Source: an uncultured Kiritimatiellota bacterium (GTDB lineage: Bacteria; Verrucomicrobiota; Kiritimatiellia; RFP12; UBA1067). Taken from it: a stretch of DNA of 64,000 nt. Location of the stretch: NCBI GenBank assembly GCA_934635225.1, contig CAKTYZ010000001.1:124001-188000 (forward strand), given 5' to 3'. This document shows, piece after piece, positions 9,409-17,283 of this stretch (position 1 is the first letter of the stretch; every line of letters begins with the position of its first letter). Under the pieces are notes generated by a model. It did not search any database. It was not told the origin of the DNA and was given only the letters and a program-made list of their open reading frames with translations. The position numbers and the translations under genes are program-made.

Positions 9409-10582
9409 CGGTGCCATCGGTTTGCGCCCTGTTGCTGGCCTCGGCGATGTGCGGCGTCGCGCGGGCGGCTCGCGCTTGCCGTCCCGGACGGCGCGGGCGA
9501 AGTCTCCATGGCAACGCGGATCGCCGACTTGGGCTGGAGAGTCCGGCTCGACCGCTTCTGGAAGCGGTTCGTCGAGACGGGGCGTGCGGAGGATCACGCC
9601 GACCCGGACGCTCGCGCCGACCTTCCGGCGGCGGCGGTCTCCGTCTCGTTTGAGCTGCCGGTGGGGGCGTCCCGCCGTGTGCCGTTCGCCCTCGCCTGGT
9701 GCTTTCCCCACCGCGTCGCCTGGGGCGGGGGCGTCCCGCGCGGTCGGACGTTCCGAGGGGCGTTCGACCCCGCGCTTGATGTCGGCAACCACTACGCGGC
9801 GCGATTCCCGACGGCCGAGTCGGCGGCGGAGACGCTCTTCGGGAGACTCCCCGCGCTGGAGTCGGGGACGGTCGGCTTCGTTCGGGGCGTCCTCGCTTTG
9901 CCGGCCCCCGACGTCGTGAAGGAGGCTGCGCTGTTCAATCTTTCGACGCTTCGCACCGAGACGTGCTTCCGCACGTCGGACGGACGCTTTTTCGGATGGG
10001 AGGGCGTTTTCGACGGCGAGGGCAGTTGCTACGGGAACTGTACGCATGTCTGGGGCTACGAGCACGCACTCGTCGATCTCTGGCCTGACCTCGCGCAGGG
10101 CATGGTGGAAACCTGGCTCGCCTACGCGCTGGACGACGACGGACGGATTGCCTTCCGGACGCCTCTGCCGCTCGACCCAGCGAATGCGCGGGACGTCATC
10201 GCGGCGGCGGACGGCCAGTTGCAGGTCATCCTCAGGGCCTATGAATGCTGGCGAAAGACGGGCGACGGTGCTGGAGAGGTGCGCGTCCGGTAGCGCGGGG
10301 CCGCGCTACAACTGCGGGCGCGACTTCGTTCTCCCGGACGAGCCGGCGCTCAGGATGGCGTGGTATCCGGAGGGGCGCATGCCGGAGAAGCCGTTCCCGT
10401 ACTATGGGGAGAGCATGACGGGCTTCGAGTACATTGTCGCGGCGGCGTTTGCGCAGCGTGGCGAATTCGCCACGGCCGAGAAGGTCGTGCGCGACGTCCG
10501 TGCCCGCTACGACGGACGGCGGCGCAATCCCTTCGATGAGGCCGAGTGCGGACACCACTATGTGCGCGCGCTGGCTTCCTAG
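9405..10582 (+). pseudogene. Decayed GH116-type glucosylceramidase/beta-glucosidase gene
   Basis: Three pieces in different frames resemble one GH116 protein. A signal peptide starts at 9405 (MTVPSVCALLLASAMCGVARA). A middle piece, about 9475-10293, carries SVSFELPVGASRRVPFALAW and WGYEHALVDLWPDL. A last piece, about 10300-10582, carries ESMTGFEYIVAAAF, RRNPFDEAECGHHY and RALAS before the stop. Intact GH116 proteins are usually ~800 residues or more; here under 400 remain. I infer a frameshift plus loss of the N-terminal domain near 9470, and loss of much of the (alpha/alpha)6 domain around 10265-10300. The catalytic Glu and Asp segments expected in the lost region are not visible. The start still overlaps the upstream stop, so the gene was once part of the operon. 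Confidence 0.8.
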
Positions 10583-10710
10583 ACGGTCCTCAAGGCGTGG
10601 GAGACCGCCGTGCCGAAAGTCGTCTGGTGGAGACGCTGAGCTGTCTCTTCTCGCGCTCAGGGCTTTTCTTGGGTGCGCACGGCGGGGAGATCAAGGAGCC
10701 AAAAGGAAAC

Positions 10711-10830
10711 GAACGCGTTCTCCCGACCAAGTGAACGCGTTCTCTTGAGCAAACGAACGCGTTCTCCTGACCAAGTGAACGCGTTCTCTTAGGCAAACGA
10801 ACGCGTTCTCTTGATTGAATGAACGCGTTC
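10711..10830. repeat. Array of six 22-bp repeats with a GAACGCGTTC palindrome
   Basis: GAACGCGTTC occurs at 10711, 10733, 10755, 10777, 10799 and 10821, exactly 22 bp apart. The first five are followed by TC. The 10-bp linkers alternate between GACCAAGT-like and GCAAAC-like sequences, giving a 44-bp super-period. Each core is a perfect palindrome, and 22 bp is close to two helical turns, so the copies face the same side of the DNA. This would suit cooperative binding of a dimeric protein. The function is unknown. Confidence 0.9.
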
Positions 10831-11107
10831 ACTTCTCGCGCGTGCCTAAGAGACGCGGGAGGCGCGGAGGGGTCTGTCCCCGCGCTCGTCCCGCGTGTGT
10901 TGTCCGTCGCCAGCCCGCTTGCTTTTCCAATCGATAACTGAAGCCCCCTTCATTTTCCCTTCATTTCGTTCTCTCGCCACAGGGCGCGGCTCCGCCGCTG
11001 GCACAAAGGGGGCGCAGAGACAAGTCAAGCGGCGGACATCCCGCCGAAGCCACATTTCACCCAGAGGTGGTGAAGGCGTCGCCACGCTCCAACCCCTGCA
11101 AATAAGG

Positions 11108-11135
11108 GTTGAAGCCGCATTTGGGCGGCTTCAAC
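11108..11135 (+). other. Perfect 11-bp stem-loop upstream of an FGE-like gene
   Basis: GTTGAAGCCGC and its reverse complement are separated by six bases. No T run follows, so it is not an obvious intrinsic terminator. It lies ~95 bp upstream of the promoter and could be a protein-binding site or a fossil repeat. Confidence 0.6.
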
Positions 11136-11205
11136 TGCGACAGTTAGGTTTAGGTGAAGCGGACCTCGTTGTGAAATCGAGTAGATGTTCTTGTGAAAAC
11201 GAATA

Positions 11206-11234
11206 TTGGAGGGGCGGCGGACTTTTGCTATAAT
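11206..11234 (+). promoter_or_regulatory. Sigma70-type promoter of the FGE-like gene
   Basis: TTGGAG at 11206-11211 and TATAAT at 11229-11234 are separated by 17 bp. Transcription would start near 11241, leaving a leader of ~50 nt with AAGGAGG just before the ATG at 11292. Confidence 0.7.
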
Positions 11235-11291
11235 TCGCGTTGAAATCAATCCTGTATCTCAGCAGGATCTAACACGAATTAAGGAGGCAAA

Positions 11292-12578
11292 ATGAAAAGA
11301 CCATCGAAAACTCTGAAAATGGCGGCTCTTTGTGCACTGATTGGCGTAGGGGGGGCTTATGGGCTCCCGGTCGTCAGTGACGTTTCCGTTCGTCAGCGAG
11401 AGGCCTCCCGCCTCGTTGAGGTCACCTACAGGCTGACGGGAGAGAAGGCCATCGTGACGGTGGACATCCAGACGAACGGCGTCTCGATCGGCGCGGCGAA
11501 TTTCGCGAATGTGGGCGGCGACGTCAACAAGGAGTTGTCCCCGTCGGATTCGGCCGTGCGCACGATCACGTGGCAACCCAAGGACAGTTGGCCGAATCGG
11601 GTCGTCGAGGGCCAGTCGCTGCAGGCCGTCGTCATCGCGCATACCCACGATTCGCCGCCGGACTACATGGCCGTTGACCTCGTGATGAAGGACACGATTC
11701 GCTACTACGATTCGGCCGATGCGGTGCCGGGCGGCGTCACGAATGACATCTACAAGACGGAGAAGATGCTCTTCCGGAGGATTCCCGCCGCCGGCGTCGA
11801 GTGGCGGATGGGCTCGCCGTCCGAGGGCATTGCGGCGGAAATCGGGCGCAAAGCGGACGAGACGCCGCATCTCGTCACGCTTTCGCGCGACTACTACATG
11901 GCCGTCTACGAGACGACCTACCGGCAGTTCAACCTGATCGGGAACGGAAATTACGGAACGGAAGACGACTGGAAGACGCCGTTTTCGCCGATATATGGAA
12001 GCTGTCGCGGCACGGCGTGGCCGGAAGGCGGCCATGCGAATGTCGGGAACAGCAGCCTGGCGAAGAAGTTCCGCAACAAGGCGTGCGGCTTCATGTTCGA
12101 CCTGCCGACGGAGGCGCAATGGGAGTTCGCCTGCCGTGGCGGCAGCGGGGCGGCTTTCTGCAACGGCGGCAACCTGACGAGCAAGGACGCGGAAACGGAC
12201 GAGAATGCCGACCGGTACGCCGTCTACAAGGCGAATTCGCAGAAGAACGCCAACGGCAAGGCGATGGTCGCGGAAGTCGGGACCAAGGAACCGAACGCCT
12301 GGGGGCTTTATGACATGCACGGCAATTGCAACGAGTGGTGCCTGGACTGGTATGCGGAGGACACGAGCGTGTTTGCGTCGCTTGATCCGAAGGGCCCGAC
12401 CAAAGAGGAGGCCGAGGCGCTTGGCGCGGGGCTGTACCGGGTCTATCGCGGCGGCGCGTGTTCCAGCCGTCCGGCGGACTTGCGCTCGGCGTACCGCAAT
12501 TCGCGTGACCAATGGGCCGACTGGGGCGGCGTTGCCATCCGCTTCTGCTGCCCGATCCCGATGACGGCCGTTGACTGA
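11292..12578 (+). CDS. Secreted SUMF1/FGE-like (formylglycine-generating enzyme fold) protein
   Basis: 428 residues: signal peptide (to about GGAYG), a beta-sandwich of ~100 residues (VRQREASRLVEVTYRL), then an FGE-sulfatase domain from ~165. Typical segments are WRMGSPS, MAVYETTYRQF, FDLPTEAQWEFACRGG, GLYDMHGNCNEWCLDWY, YRVYRGGACSS and LRSAYRN. True FGE uses two Cys residues near the end of the domain to oxidise a sulfatase cysteine. The pattern here (GGACSSRPADLRSAYRN) does not keep both, and the usual closing GFR-x-C motif is AIRFCCP. It is therefore probably a fold relative, perhaps binding. No sulfatase lies nearby. It has its own promoter and a G7 run at 11349-11355 within the signal peptide. 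Confidence 0.82.
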   Translation: MKRPSKTLKMAALCALIGVGGAYGLPVVSDVSVRQREASRLVEVTYRLTGEKAIVTVDIQTNGVSIGAANFANVGGDVNKELSPSDSAVRTITWQPKDSWPNRVVEGQSLQAVVIAHTHDSPPDYMAVDLVMKDTIRYYDSADAVPGGVTNDIYKTEKMLFRRIPAAGVEWRMGSPSEGIAAEIGRKADETPHLVTLSRDYYMAVYETTYRQFNLIGNGNYGTEDDWKTPFSPIYGSCRGTAWPEGGHANVGNSSLAKKFRNKACGFMFDLPTEAQWEFACRGGSGAAFCNGGNLTSKDAETDENADRYAVYKANSQKNANGKAMVAEVGTKEPNAWGLYDMHGNCNEWCLDWYAEDTSVFASLDPKGPTKEEAEALGAGLYRVYRGGACSSRPADLRSAYRNSRDQWADWGGVAIRFCCPIPMTAVD

Positions 12579-12592
12579 CGGAGGCCTTTGCC

Positions 12593-12841
12593 ATGAAGCG
12601 AATTTTCCTGTTCTGTCTGGTTGCGCACGCCGTCGGGGCGTTTGCGGACGAGCCGGCCTGGCCGTCGGACTTCTGGGATCAGGTCGCCGCCAGTCGTGCG
12701 GCGGCTGCGGCGTCGGGCGAGGTGCGCGTGACGTCCGGCGAGGCCTTGCCCGCCTTTGACACGTGGTCTGTCGTGCGCGTGAGGTCGAACGGAATCAACT
12801 TTCGTTCGGACCGCAGCGGCGCGACGCTCATCATCCGATAG
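12593..12841 (+). CDS. Small secreted protein with LIIR C-terminus
   Basis: 82 residues starting at the ATG after GGAGG. The signal peptide is MKRIFLFCLVAHAVGAFA, leaving a mature protein of ~64 residues with one Ala-rich stretch. It ends in RSDRSGATLIIR, much like the end of the beta-helix protein encoded at 4952-6931 (GLRLIIR). No family is recognised. It lies 14 bp after the FGE-like gene and 11 bp before the next secreted protein, so it belongs to the same operon. It may be a stand-alone copy of a C-terminal surface-sorting or assembly segment; that is inference. Confidence 0.7.
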   Translation: MKRIFLFCLVAHAVGAFADEPAWPSDFWDQVAASRAAAAASGEVRVTSGEALPAFDTWSVVRVRSNGINFRSDRSGATLIIR

Positions 12842-12852
12842 GAGATTGACGT

Positions 12853-14631
12853 ATGCGGTGGATAGCAGTTTCGCTTGCGATGGGGTGTCTTGCCGTGGGA
12901 AAGGCGGAGACGGGTGAGCCGTTCGTCCCCGTCTTCTCCGTTCCCGAAGGACCGTTCAAGACGGCGCAGGCGTTCCCGGAACTGGAGGTGTTCCGGGACG
13001 CCGTGCCGTTCTACACGGGCGGCGGGAAGACGACCGTGCCGCGCATGACGGCGCTCACCTACCTGTATCCCGAGGGCTATGCGCGGCGGACGCGTCCCGA
13101 GGAGCGGTTTGACCATCCCTACACGCTCGAAGAGGTCATCACCGGCGGCGCGGAAACGATTGACAACGACTACACGCGCAGCGGCAAGCCGTTCTTCGTC
13201 TTGCTGAACTTCATGCGTCCGCCGTTCTTCCTGCCGAAGGCCGAGGAGATCCGCACCGACCGGGCGGCCTATGCCGCGTGGAAGGCGAAGCATCCGGGAC
13301 TGCTGGCGTTCGAGGGCCTCTCGGAAATCGACAGCGATTCGCACTTCCTGACGGTCAACTACCACAGCCTTCCGGAAGAGGACGGGATTCGCGCGCATAT
13401 CCACGACGCGTTCGAGCCGCCGTCGAAGACGAGCCTCGTCCATCGCGTCAGCTGGGCGCGCGAGGCTCTCCGGCGCGTCATCGCCATGAACTTCGGCGAG
13501 AAGGACTTCGCGTGCCTGTGCAGCAATACGCCCGGCTATCTCCACATCTTCGGGGCGCTTGGCGCGAAATACCTCTTCTACGAGGCGACGCCGGACTGGG
13601 CCTACAACAGCTGGAACGTGTCGGGGCCTTTCGTGCGCGGGGCGTCGCGGCAGTGGGGGCGCGCGTTCATGTGGTACTGTGCGCAGAACGCCATCAACTA
13701 CGGACGGGACGGCAGGCAACAGTACGGGGCGAACTACCTTCTCGGAACGTCGGACACGTGGTGCCCCTACGGCGGCGAGTCCGAGTCGCTCGCCGCACGA
13801 CAGGTTCTCTACGGCTGGCTGATCGGCGCGAAGTGGATCATGCCGGAGCACTGGGCGATCTGGATGCGGGAGAAGGACAAGGACGGCAATCTCGTCCCCT
13901 CGCACGTCGCCTATGCGTACAACGAGTTCTACAAGATGACGATGAACACCGAGCGCGGCGAGACGGTGACGCCGCTCGCGATTCTGACGCCGTTCAACGA
14001 GCCGTTCACGGGAAACTACGATTCCGAATACAATGACGCGCTCGAAGGGACTGTCCAGAAGGACATCTTCGATACGCTCGTCCCGATGCGCGGCGAAGAT
14101 CCGGCCCTGCGTCCCGACCGCCGCAAGGGCGAGGAGGGGTGCATGTACAACTCGCGCTTCGCGGGGATGTTCGACGTTCTCTGCCCCGATGCGGGCCAGC
14201 CGAGCGCGGACTTCGCGGCGGCGCTCGCGCGCTATCGCCACGTGCTGGTCGCGGGCACGCGGTTCGACGAGAAGAAGCTCGACGTCGCGGCCCTCGCGGC
14301 GTTCAAGCGCCGGGGCGGCGTTCTTCACCGCTACCCGTCGGCGGAGTGCCCGGACAAGGCGTCCTTGGGCGTCCTGTTCGAGCGCATCCAGCGCGAGACG
14401 ATGCCCGTTTTGGTCGAGGGCGACATCCAGTGGGGCGTGAACAGGACTTCCTACGGCTATCTCGTCTGGCTGATCAACAACCGGGGCGTCGTGCAGTTCA
14501 AGCGCGAGCCGACAGACTTCCTACCGGAGAAGACGGCGAAGGTCTCGGTGACCGTGGTCGCCACGGGGGCGAAGACGACGATCGTCGTTCCGCCGGGCGG
14601 TTCTGTCCTTCATAAGGTTTTTGAGCGATGA
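12853..14631 (+). CDS. Secreted protein of unknown function, hydrolase-like
   Basis: 592 residues with a signal peptide (MRWIAVSLAMGCLAVGKAE). I do not recognise the family. Many Trp, Tyr and acidic residues in the middle (LFYEATPDWAYNSWNVSG, SDTWCPYGGESES, MPEHWAIWMREKDKDGN) suggest a sugar-binding barrel. The C-terminal third (YRHVLVAGTRFDEKKLD, KRRGGVLHRYP) looks like the flavodoxin-like domain that follows the barrel in several glycosidases, and is followed by a short beta region. It sits between the small secreted protein and the GH89-like gene, with an ATGA overlap to the latter, so a role in the same glycan pathway is likely. Confidence 0.6.
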   Translation: MRWIAVSLAMGCLAVGKAETGEPFVPVFSVPEGPFKTAQAFPELEVFRDAVPFYTGGGKTTVPRMTALTYLYPEGYARRTRPEERFDHPYTLEEVITGGAETIDNDYTRSGKPFFVLLNFMRPPFFLPKAEEIRTDRAAYAAWKAKHPGLLAFEGLSEIDSDSHFLTVNYHSLPEEDGIRAHIHDAFEPPSKTSLVHRVSWAREALRRVIAMNFGEKDFACLCSNTPGYLHIFGALGAKYLFYEATPDWAYNSWNVSGPFVRGASRQWGRAFMWYCAQNAINYGRDGRQQYGANYLLGTSDTWCPYGGESESLAARQVLYGWLIGAKWIMPEHWAIWMREKDKDGNLVPSHVAYAYNEFYKMTMNTERGETVTPLAILTPFNEPFTGNYDSEYNDALEGTVQKDIFDTLVPMRGEDPALRPDRRKGEEGCMYNSRFAGMFDVLCPDAGQPSADFAAALARYRHVLVAGTRFDEKKLDVAALAAFKRRGGVLHRYPSAECPDKASLGVLFERIQRETMPVLVEGDIQWGVNRTSYGYLVWLINNRGVVQFKREPTDFLPEKTAKVSVTVVATGAKTTIVVPPGGSVLHKVFER

Positions 14632-16802
14632 GCGTCTTGTCCGTCTGTCTGCTGGCGACCGTCTCCTTTGCGCCCTTGCAGGAAGAGGCGGCGAAGTACT
14701 GGAAACGGATCACGGGGACGGAGATGCCGTCCGGCGCGATTTCCTTCGCCGTCGATCCGTCCGTTTCGCGGACGGGCCAGGACGCCTATCGGCTGACCTC
14801 GGAGGCAGCGGGCGTGCGCGTGACGGGATCGAACGTCCGCAGCGCGTGGTACGGGCTTTACGATCTCCTTGAATGGCGTGGCGGCTGCCGCTGGTTCTGG
14901 GACGGCGACATCGTTCCGGCGAAAGGCGCGATTGACCTCTCGGGGCTGGACGTGCACGAGGAGGCCGGGTTCGAGTACCGGGCGATCCGCTATTTCGCGC
15001 ACCGGGGCCTCACGCGCTTTCAGGCCGAGCACTGGGGGCTTGATGACTGGAAGCGCGAGATCGACTGGTGCCTCAAGCGGCGGCTCAACGTCTTCATGCT
15101 CCGCATCGGGCAGGACGACCTCTTCCAGCGGGCCTTCCCGGATGTCGTGCCCTATCCTGACCCGTCGCGCCCGCTCGAAGGGACGGGCAAGGGGTATGAC
15201 AACCGCTCGCTGTTCTGGCCGCTCGACTTTCGCGGTCGTCTGCGCGAGGCGGTGCAGCGCTACGGGCGCGCGCGCGGCCTTATGATTCCCGAAGACTTCG
15301 GCACGATGACGCACTGGTATTCCCGGACGCCGGAATCGTTCCTGAAGAAGATGGACCCGCCGTTCCTGCCGCAGGCGACGCGGACCTACTCCGAGAAGAG
15401 CGGGCTTGTCTGGGACGTGCGCGACCCGAAGTGGGCGGACGCCTACTGGAAGCTCACCACGACGTCCGTTGACGCCTACGGCGGCGGAAAGGCCGAGCTG
15501 CTGCACACCATCGGCCTTGGCGAACGGCGGTGCTTCGCGAGCCGGGCGGACAACCTGAACCTCAAGGTCGAGACGCTCAAGACGTTCATCGGCAAGGCCC
15601 GCGCGGACTATCCGGACGCAAAGGTCCTGCTGGCCGGGTGGGACTTCTACTTCACCTGGCGTCCCGAGGAGGTGCGCGCGCTCGTCGCGCAGCTGGATCC
15701 GGCGCACACCGTCATCTGGGACTACGAGGGCGACGCGACGACGGACGGCGCCGAGGACATGAAGGGCGTGAACAACAACTTCACCAAGTGGGGCGTCGTC
15801 GGGAAGTTCCCCTACACGTACTCGATGTTCCTTGCTTACGAGTCCGCCCTCGACATCCGCGCCAACTATCCGCTGATCGAGGAGCGGTTCAAGCTGGTGA
15901 AGGACGACCCGATGTGCAGGGGCTTTCTCTTCTGGCCGGAGGCCAGCCACACGGACACGCTGGCGCTTCGCTACTTCACGGAGAACGCCTGGCGGCGGGG
16001 GGCTGTCGGGATCGAGGCCGTCCTGGACGAGTTCTGCGCGAGCCGCTACGGAACGGAGGCGGCGCGGATGAAGCGCGCGTGGAAGAAGGCGATTCCGATT
16101 TCGCGTCTGCTGGGCTGGGGCGACAACTACGGGAGGACCGTCGTCTACTGCACGGACGAGGAGGAGGCGTCCCGTTGCCTGTCCTATGAGTCGCCGGAGA
16201 GCCTGAAGGACGCGGGGGATGCGCTGCGGACGCTGGCGGATGCGGACTGGAGCGATGCGTTCGTGCGGCGGGATGCGGTTGACCTCGCGCGGACGGTGGC
16301 GGACCGGGCGATCACGGACCTCTGCCGCCGTCTGCTGAAAGCCTACGGCGTGTGGTGCGCGGGACGCGGCGACGGCGCGCGCGTCGCGGCCTTGGCCGAG
16401 GCCTATGCGCGCGCGGGCGGCCTGATGGCCGACCTTCTGGAGCTGCATGCGGACTATTCCCTGTACGAATCGCATCTCCGGCTCAATGAGATCGAAAAGG
16501 TCCGGAACCCGGACTTCGAGAAGGTCCTTTTCGAGAATGCGTCGTGCGACTACTGCCATTCGCATCAGTATGAGCTTGCGCGGCATTGGTATGCGCCCGA
16601 GATGCGCGAGCTTGGCGAGACCGTCTGCCGCCGCGTGCGCGCGAATATGCGCATGCCCGTGGAGAACCGGGTGCAGACGGCCAAGGACCGACGCGAACGC
16701 CTGCGGGGAGTCCCGCTTGCCGAGCTTCGTCCGCGTGTCCCGCGCGAGGCGTCGCGGTTCCGGCTTGTCGTGCAGGGCCTTGCCGAGACGTTTGCGCGAT
16801 AA
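14628..16802 (+). CDS. GH89-like alpha-N-acetylglucosaminidase
   Basis: 724 residues. The segment FEYRAIRYFAHRGLTRFQ then WKREIDWCLKRRLNVFMLRI and GQDDLFQRAF follows the layout of the GH89 catalytic barrel, in which a Trp-rich segment leads to W-x-x-E-I-D-W and a G-x-x-x-x-x-Q motif. Later pieces (LLHTIGLGERR, FLFWPEASHTDT, LRYFTENAW) fit the second half. GH89 enzymes (human NAGLU and gut bacterial homologues) remove terminal alpha-GlcNAc from heparan sulfate or gastric mucin. The N-terminus is short and weakly signal-like (MSVLSVCLLATVSFA). It starts at an ATGA overlap and is the last gene of this operon, followed by a mobile-element relic. Confidence 0.62.
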   Translation: MSVLSVCLLATVSFAPLQEEAAKYWKRITGTEMPSGAISFAVDPSVSRTGQDAYRLTSEAAGVRVTGSNVRSAWYGLYDLLEWRGGCRWFWDGDIVPAKGAIDLSGLDVHEEAGFEYRAIRYFAHRGLTRFQAEHWGLDDWKREIDWCLKRRLNVFMLRIGQDDLFQRAFPDVVPYPDPSRPLEGTGKGYDNRSLFWPLDFRGRLREAVQRYGRARGLMIPEDFGTMTHWYSRTPESFLKKMDPPFLPQATRTYSEKSGLVWDVRDPKWADAYWKLTTTSVDAYGGGKAELLHTIGLGERRCFASRADNLNLKVETLKTFIGKARADYPDAKVLLAGWDFYFTWRPEEVRALVAQLDPAHTVIWDYEGDATTDGAEDMKGVNNNFTKWGVVGKFPYTYSMFLAYESALDIRANYPLIEERFKLVKDDPMCRGFLFWPEASHTDTLALRYFTENAWRRGAVGIEAVLDEFCASRYGTEAARMKRAWKKAIPISRLLGWGDNYGRTVVYCTDEEEASRCLSYESPESLKDAGDALRTLADADWSDAFVRRDAVDLARTVADRAITDLCRRLLKAYGVWCAGRGDGARVAALAEAYARAGGLMADLLELHADYSLYESHLRLNEIEKVRNPDFEKVLFENASCDYCHSHQYELARHWYAPEMRELGETVCRRVRANMRMPVENRVQTAKDRRERLRGVPLAELRPRVPREASRFRLVVQGLAETFAR

Positions 16803-16804
16803 GG

Positions 16805-16818
16805 CCCGGGCGGTGCGG
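16805..16818 (+). repeat. 14-bp direct repeat, left copy
   Basis: GCCCGGGCGGTGCG, identical to 17130-17143. The two copies exactly bracket the IS30-derived insert, as target-site duplications do. Confidence 0.75.
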
Positions 16819-17129
16819 GTGACTTGTAAAGGGAGTGGGTCAGCAAAGAAGAGAGGAAGACCAGGGGGTTCAGCCAAAGAAGAAAAGCGAACAACGCCAC
16901 CCCAGAGATGCCGGGGACGACCCGGAACGGACGCGTCAACCGATGCGGATGGAAGGGGCATCTCCATGCGGATGGAAGAGGTGTCTCCATGCGGATGGAA
17001 GAGCCGCCTCCTGTCTGGTTTGGATATGTCCAGTCCTCGAGCTGCCGGATCTGGCGCCTCGTGAGCCGGTTGAAGTCGGTTCCCTTCGGATGCCGTCTCC
17101 TCCCATTATCATTTTCGTTACCATTTCCC
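16819..17129 (-). mobile_element. Non-autonomous IS30-derived element (copy 1)
   Basis: The left end shares a ~28-base sequence, beginning GGTGACTTGTAAAGGGAGTG and running through GGGTCAGCAAA, with the left end of the element at 49817-50265. The next ~120 bp match the opposite terminal module of that element. Three 23-bp tandem repeats follow. The part from 17030 to 17128, read on the minus strand, encodes a piece of IS30-type transposase (GNGNENDNG, RRHPKGTDF, RRQIRQLEDW). No full transposase is present, so it cannot move by itself. A 14-bp perfect direct repeat flanks it. The right end stops inside transposase sequence, so this copy may be truncated. Confidence 0.7.
16942..17010 (+). repeat. 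Three 23-bp tandem repeats
   Basis: Units at 16942, 16965 and 16988 share ATGCGGATGGAAG and end in CTC. The same unit occurs three times in inverse orientation at 50065-50133 in the second element. Confidence 0.9.
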
Positions 17130-17143
17130 GCCCGGGCGGTGCG
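17130..17143 (+). repeat. 14-bp direct repeat, right copy
   Basis: GCCCGGGCGGTGCG, the partner of 16805-16818. Confidence 0.75.
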
Positions 17144-17153
17144 CTCAGACGAT

Positions 17154-17183
17154 TTGCGGCGGAATGGCGGCAAATGGTATAAT
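17154..17183 (+). promoter_or_regulatory. Promoter TTGCGG-18-TATAAT
   Basis: TTGCGG at 17154-17159 and TATAAT (preceded by TGG) at 17178-17183. Only seven bases separate the -10 box from the ATG at 17191, so the transcript would begin at or beside the start codon. It likely drives the glycan locus that follows. Confidence 0.75.
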
Positions 17184-17190
17184 GTGCCGC

Positions 17191-17274
17191 ATGGAAAAAA
17201 TTTCGATAGACACCTCTTCGTTTGAGGACGTCCGCCGGGACGCTCTCGCCGACGTGGCCAAGGCGGCGGCATAA
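17191..17274 (+). pseudogene. N-terminal remnant of an AAA-ATPase-like gene
   Basis: A 27-codon frame (MEKISIDTSSFEDVRRDALA and seven more residues) behind a good promoter. It resembles the first residues of the AAA-ATPase-like/PD-(D/E)XK family (compare RPISTDIYTFSELIKNGYLY in the gene at 26328), and then ends. It is most simply the leftover start of such a gene, cut before the Walker region. It could still serve as a short translated leader for the gene 9 bp downstream. Confidence 0.5.
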
Positions 17275-17283
17275 GGCTCGGGG

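Larger units (their letters stand above)
10583..11291. other. Long intergenic region splitting the glycan-degradation locus
   Basis: No gene is visible in these ~710 bases. They hold a weak 6-bp stem-loop at 10636-10660 followed by a short T run (possible terminator), the 22-bp palindromic repeat array, a stretch without recognisable features (10850-11100), a perfect 11-bp hairpin and the promoter of the next gene. Confidence 0.7.

Noticed and set aside
10711..10830. CRISPR array
   Set aside because: The repeated unit is 12 bp with 10-bp linkers that themselves alternate between two types; there are no unique ~30-bp spacers and no cas genes.
17030..17128. Complete IS30 insertion sequence
   Set aside because: Only about 33 codons of the transposase remain at this site; no N-terminal HTH or full catalytic domain is found in the flanking bases.
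16819..17129. Protein-coding gene across the 23-bp repeats
   Set aside because: Open frames there encode repeating Met-Arg-Met-Glu or His-Ala-Asp-Gly peptides in several frames at once, as tandem DNA repeats do; no start site or family supports a gene.
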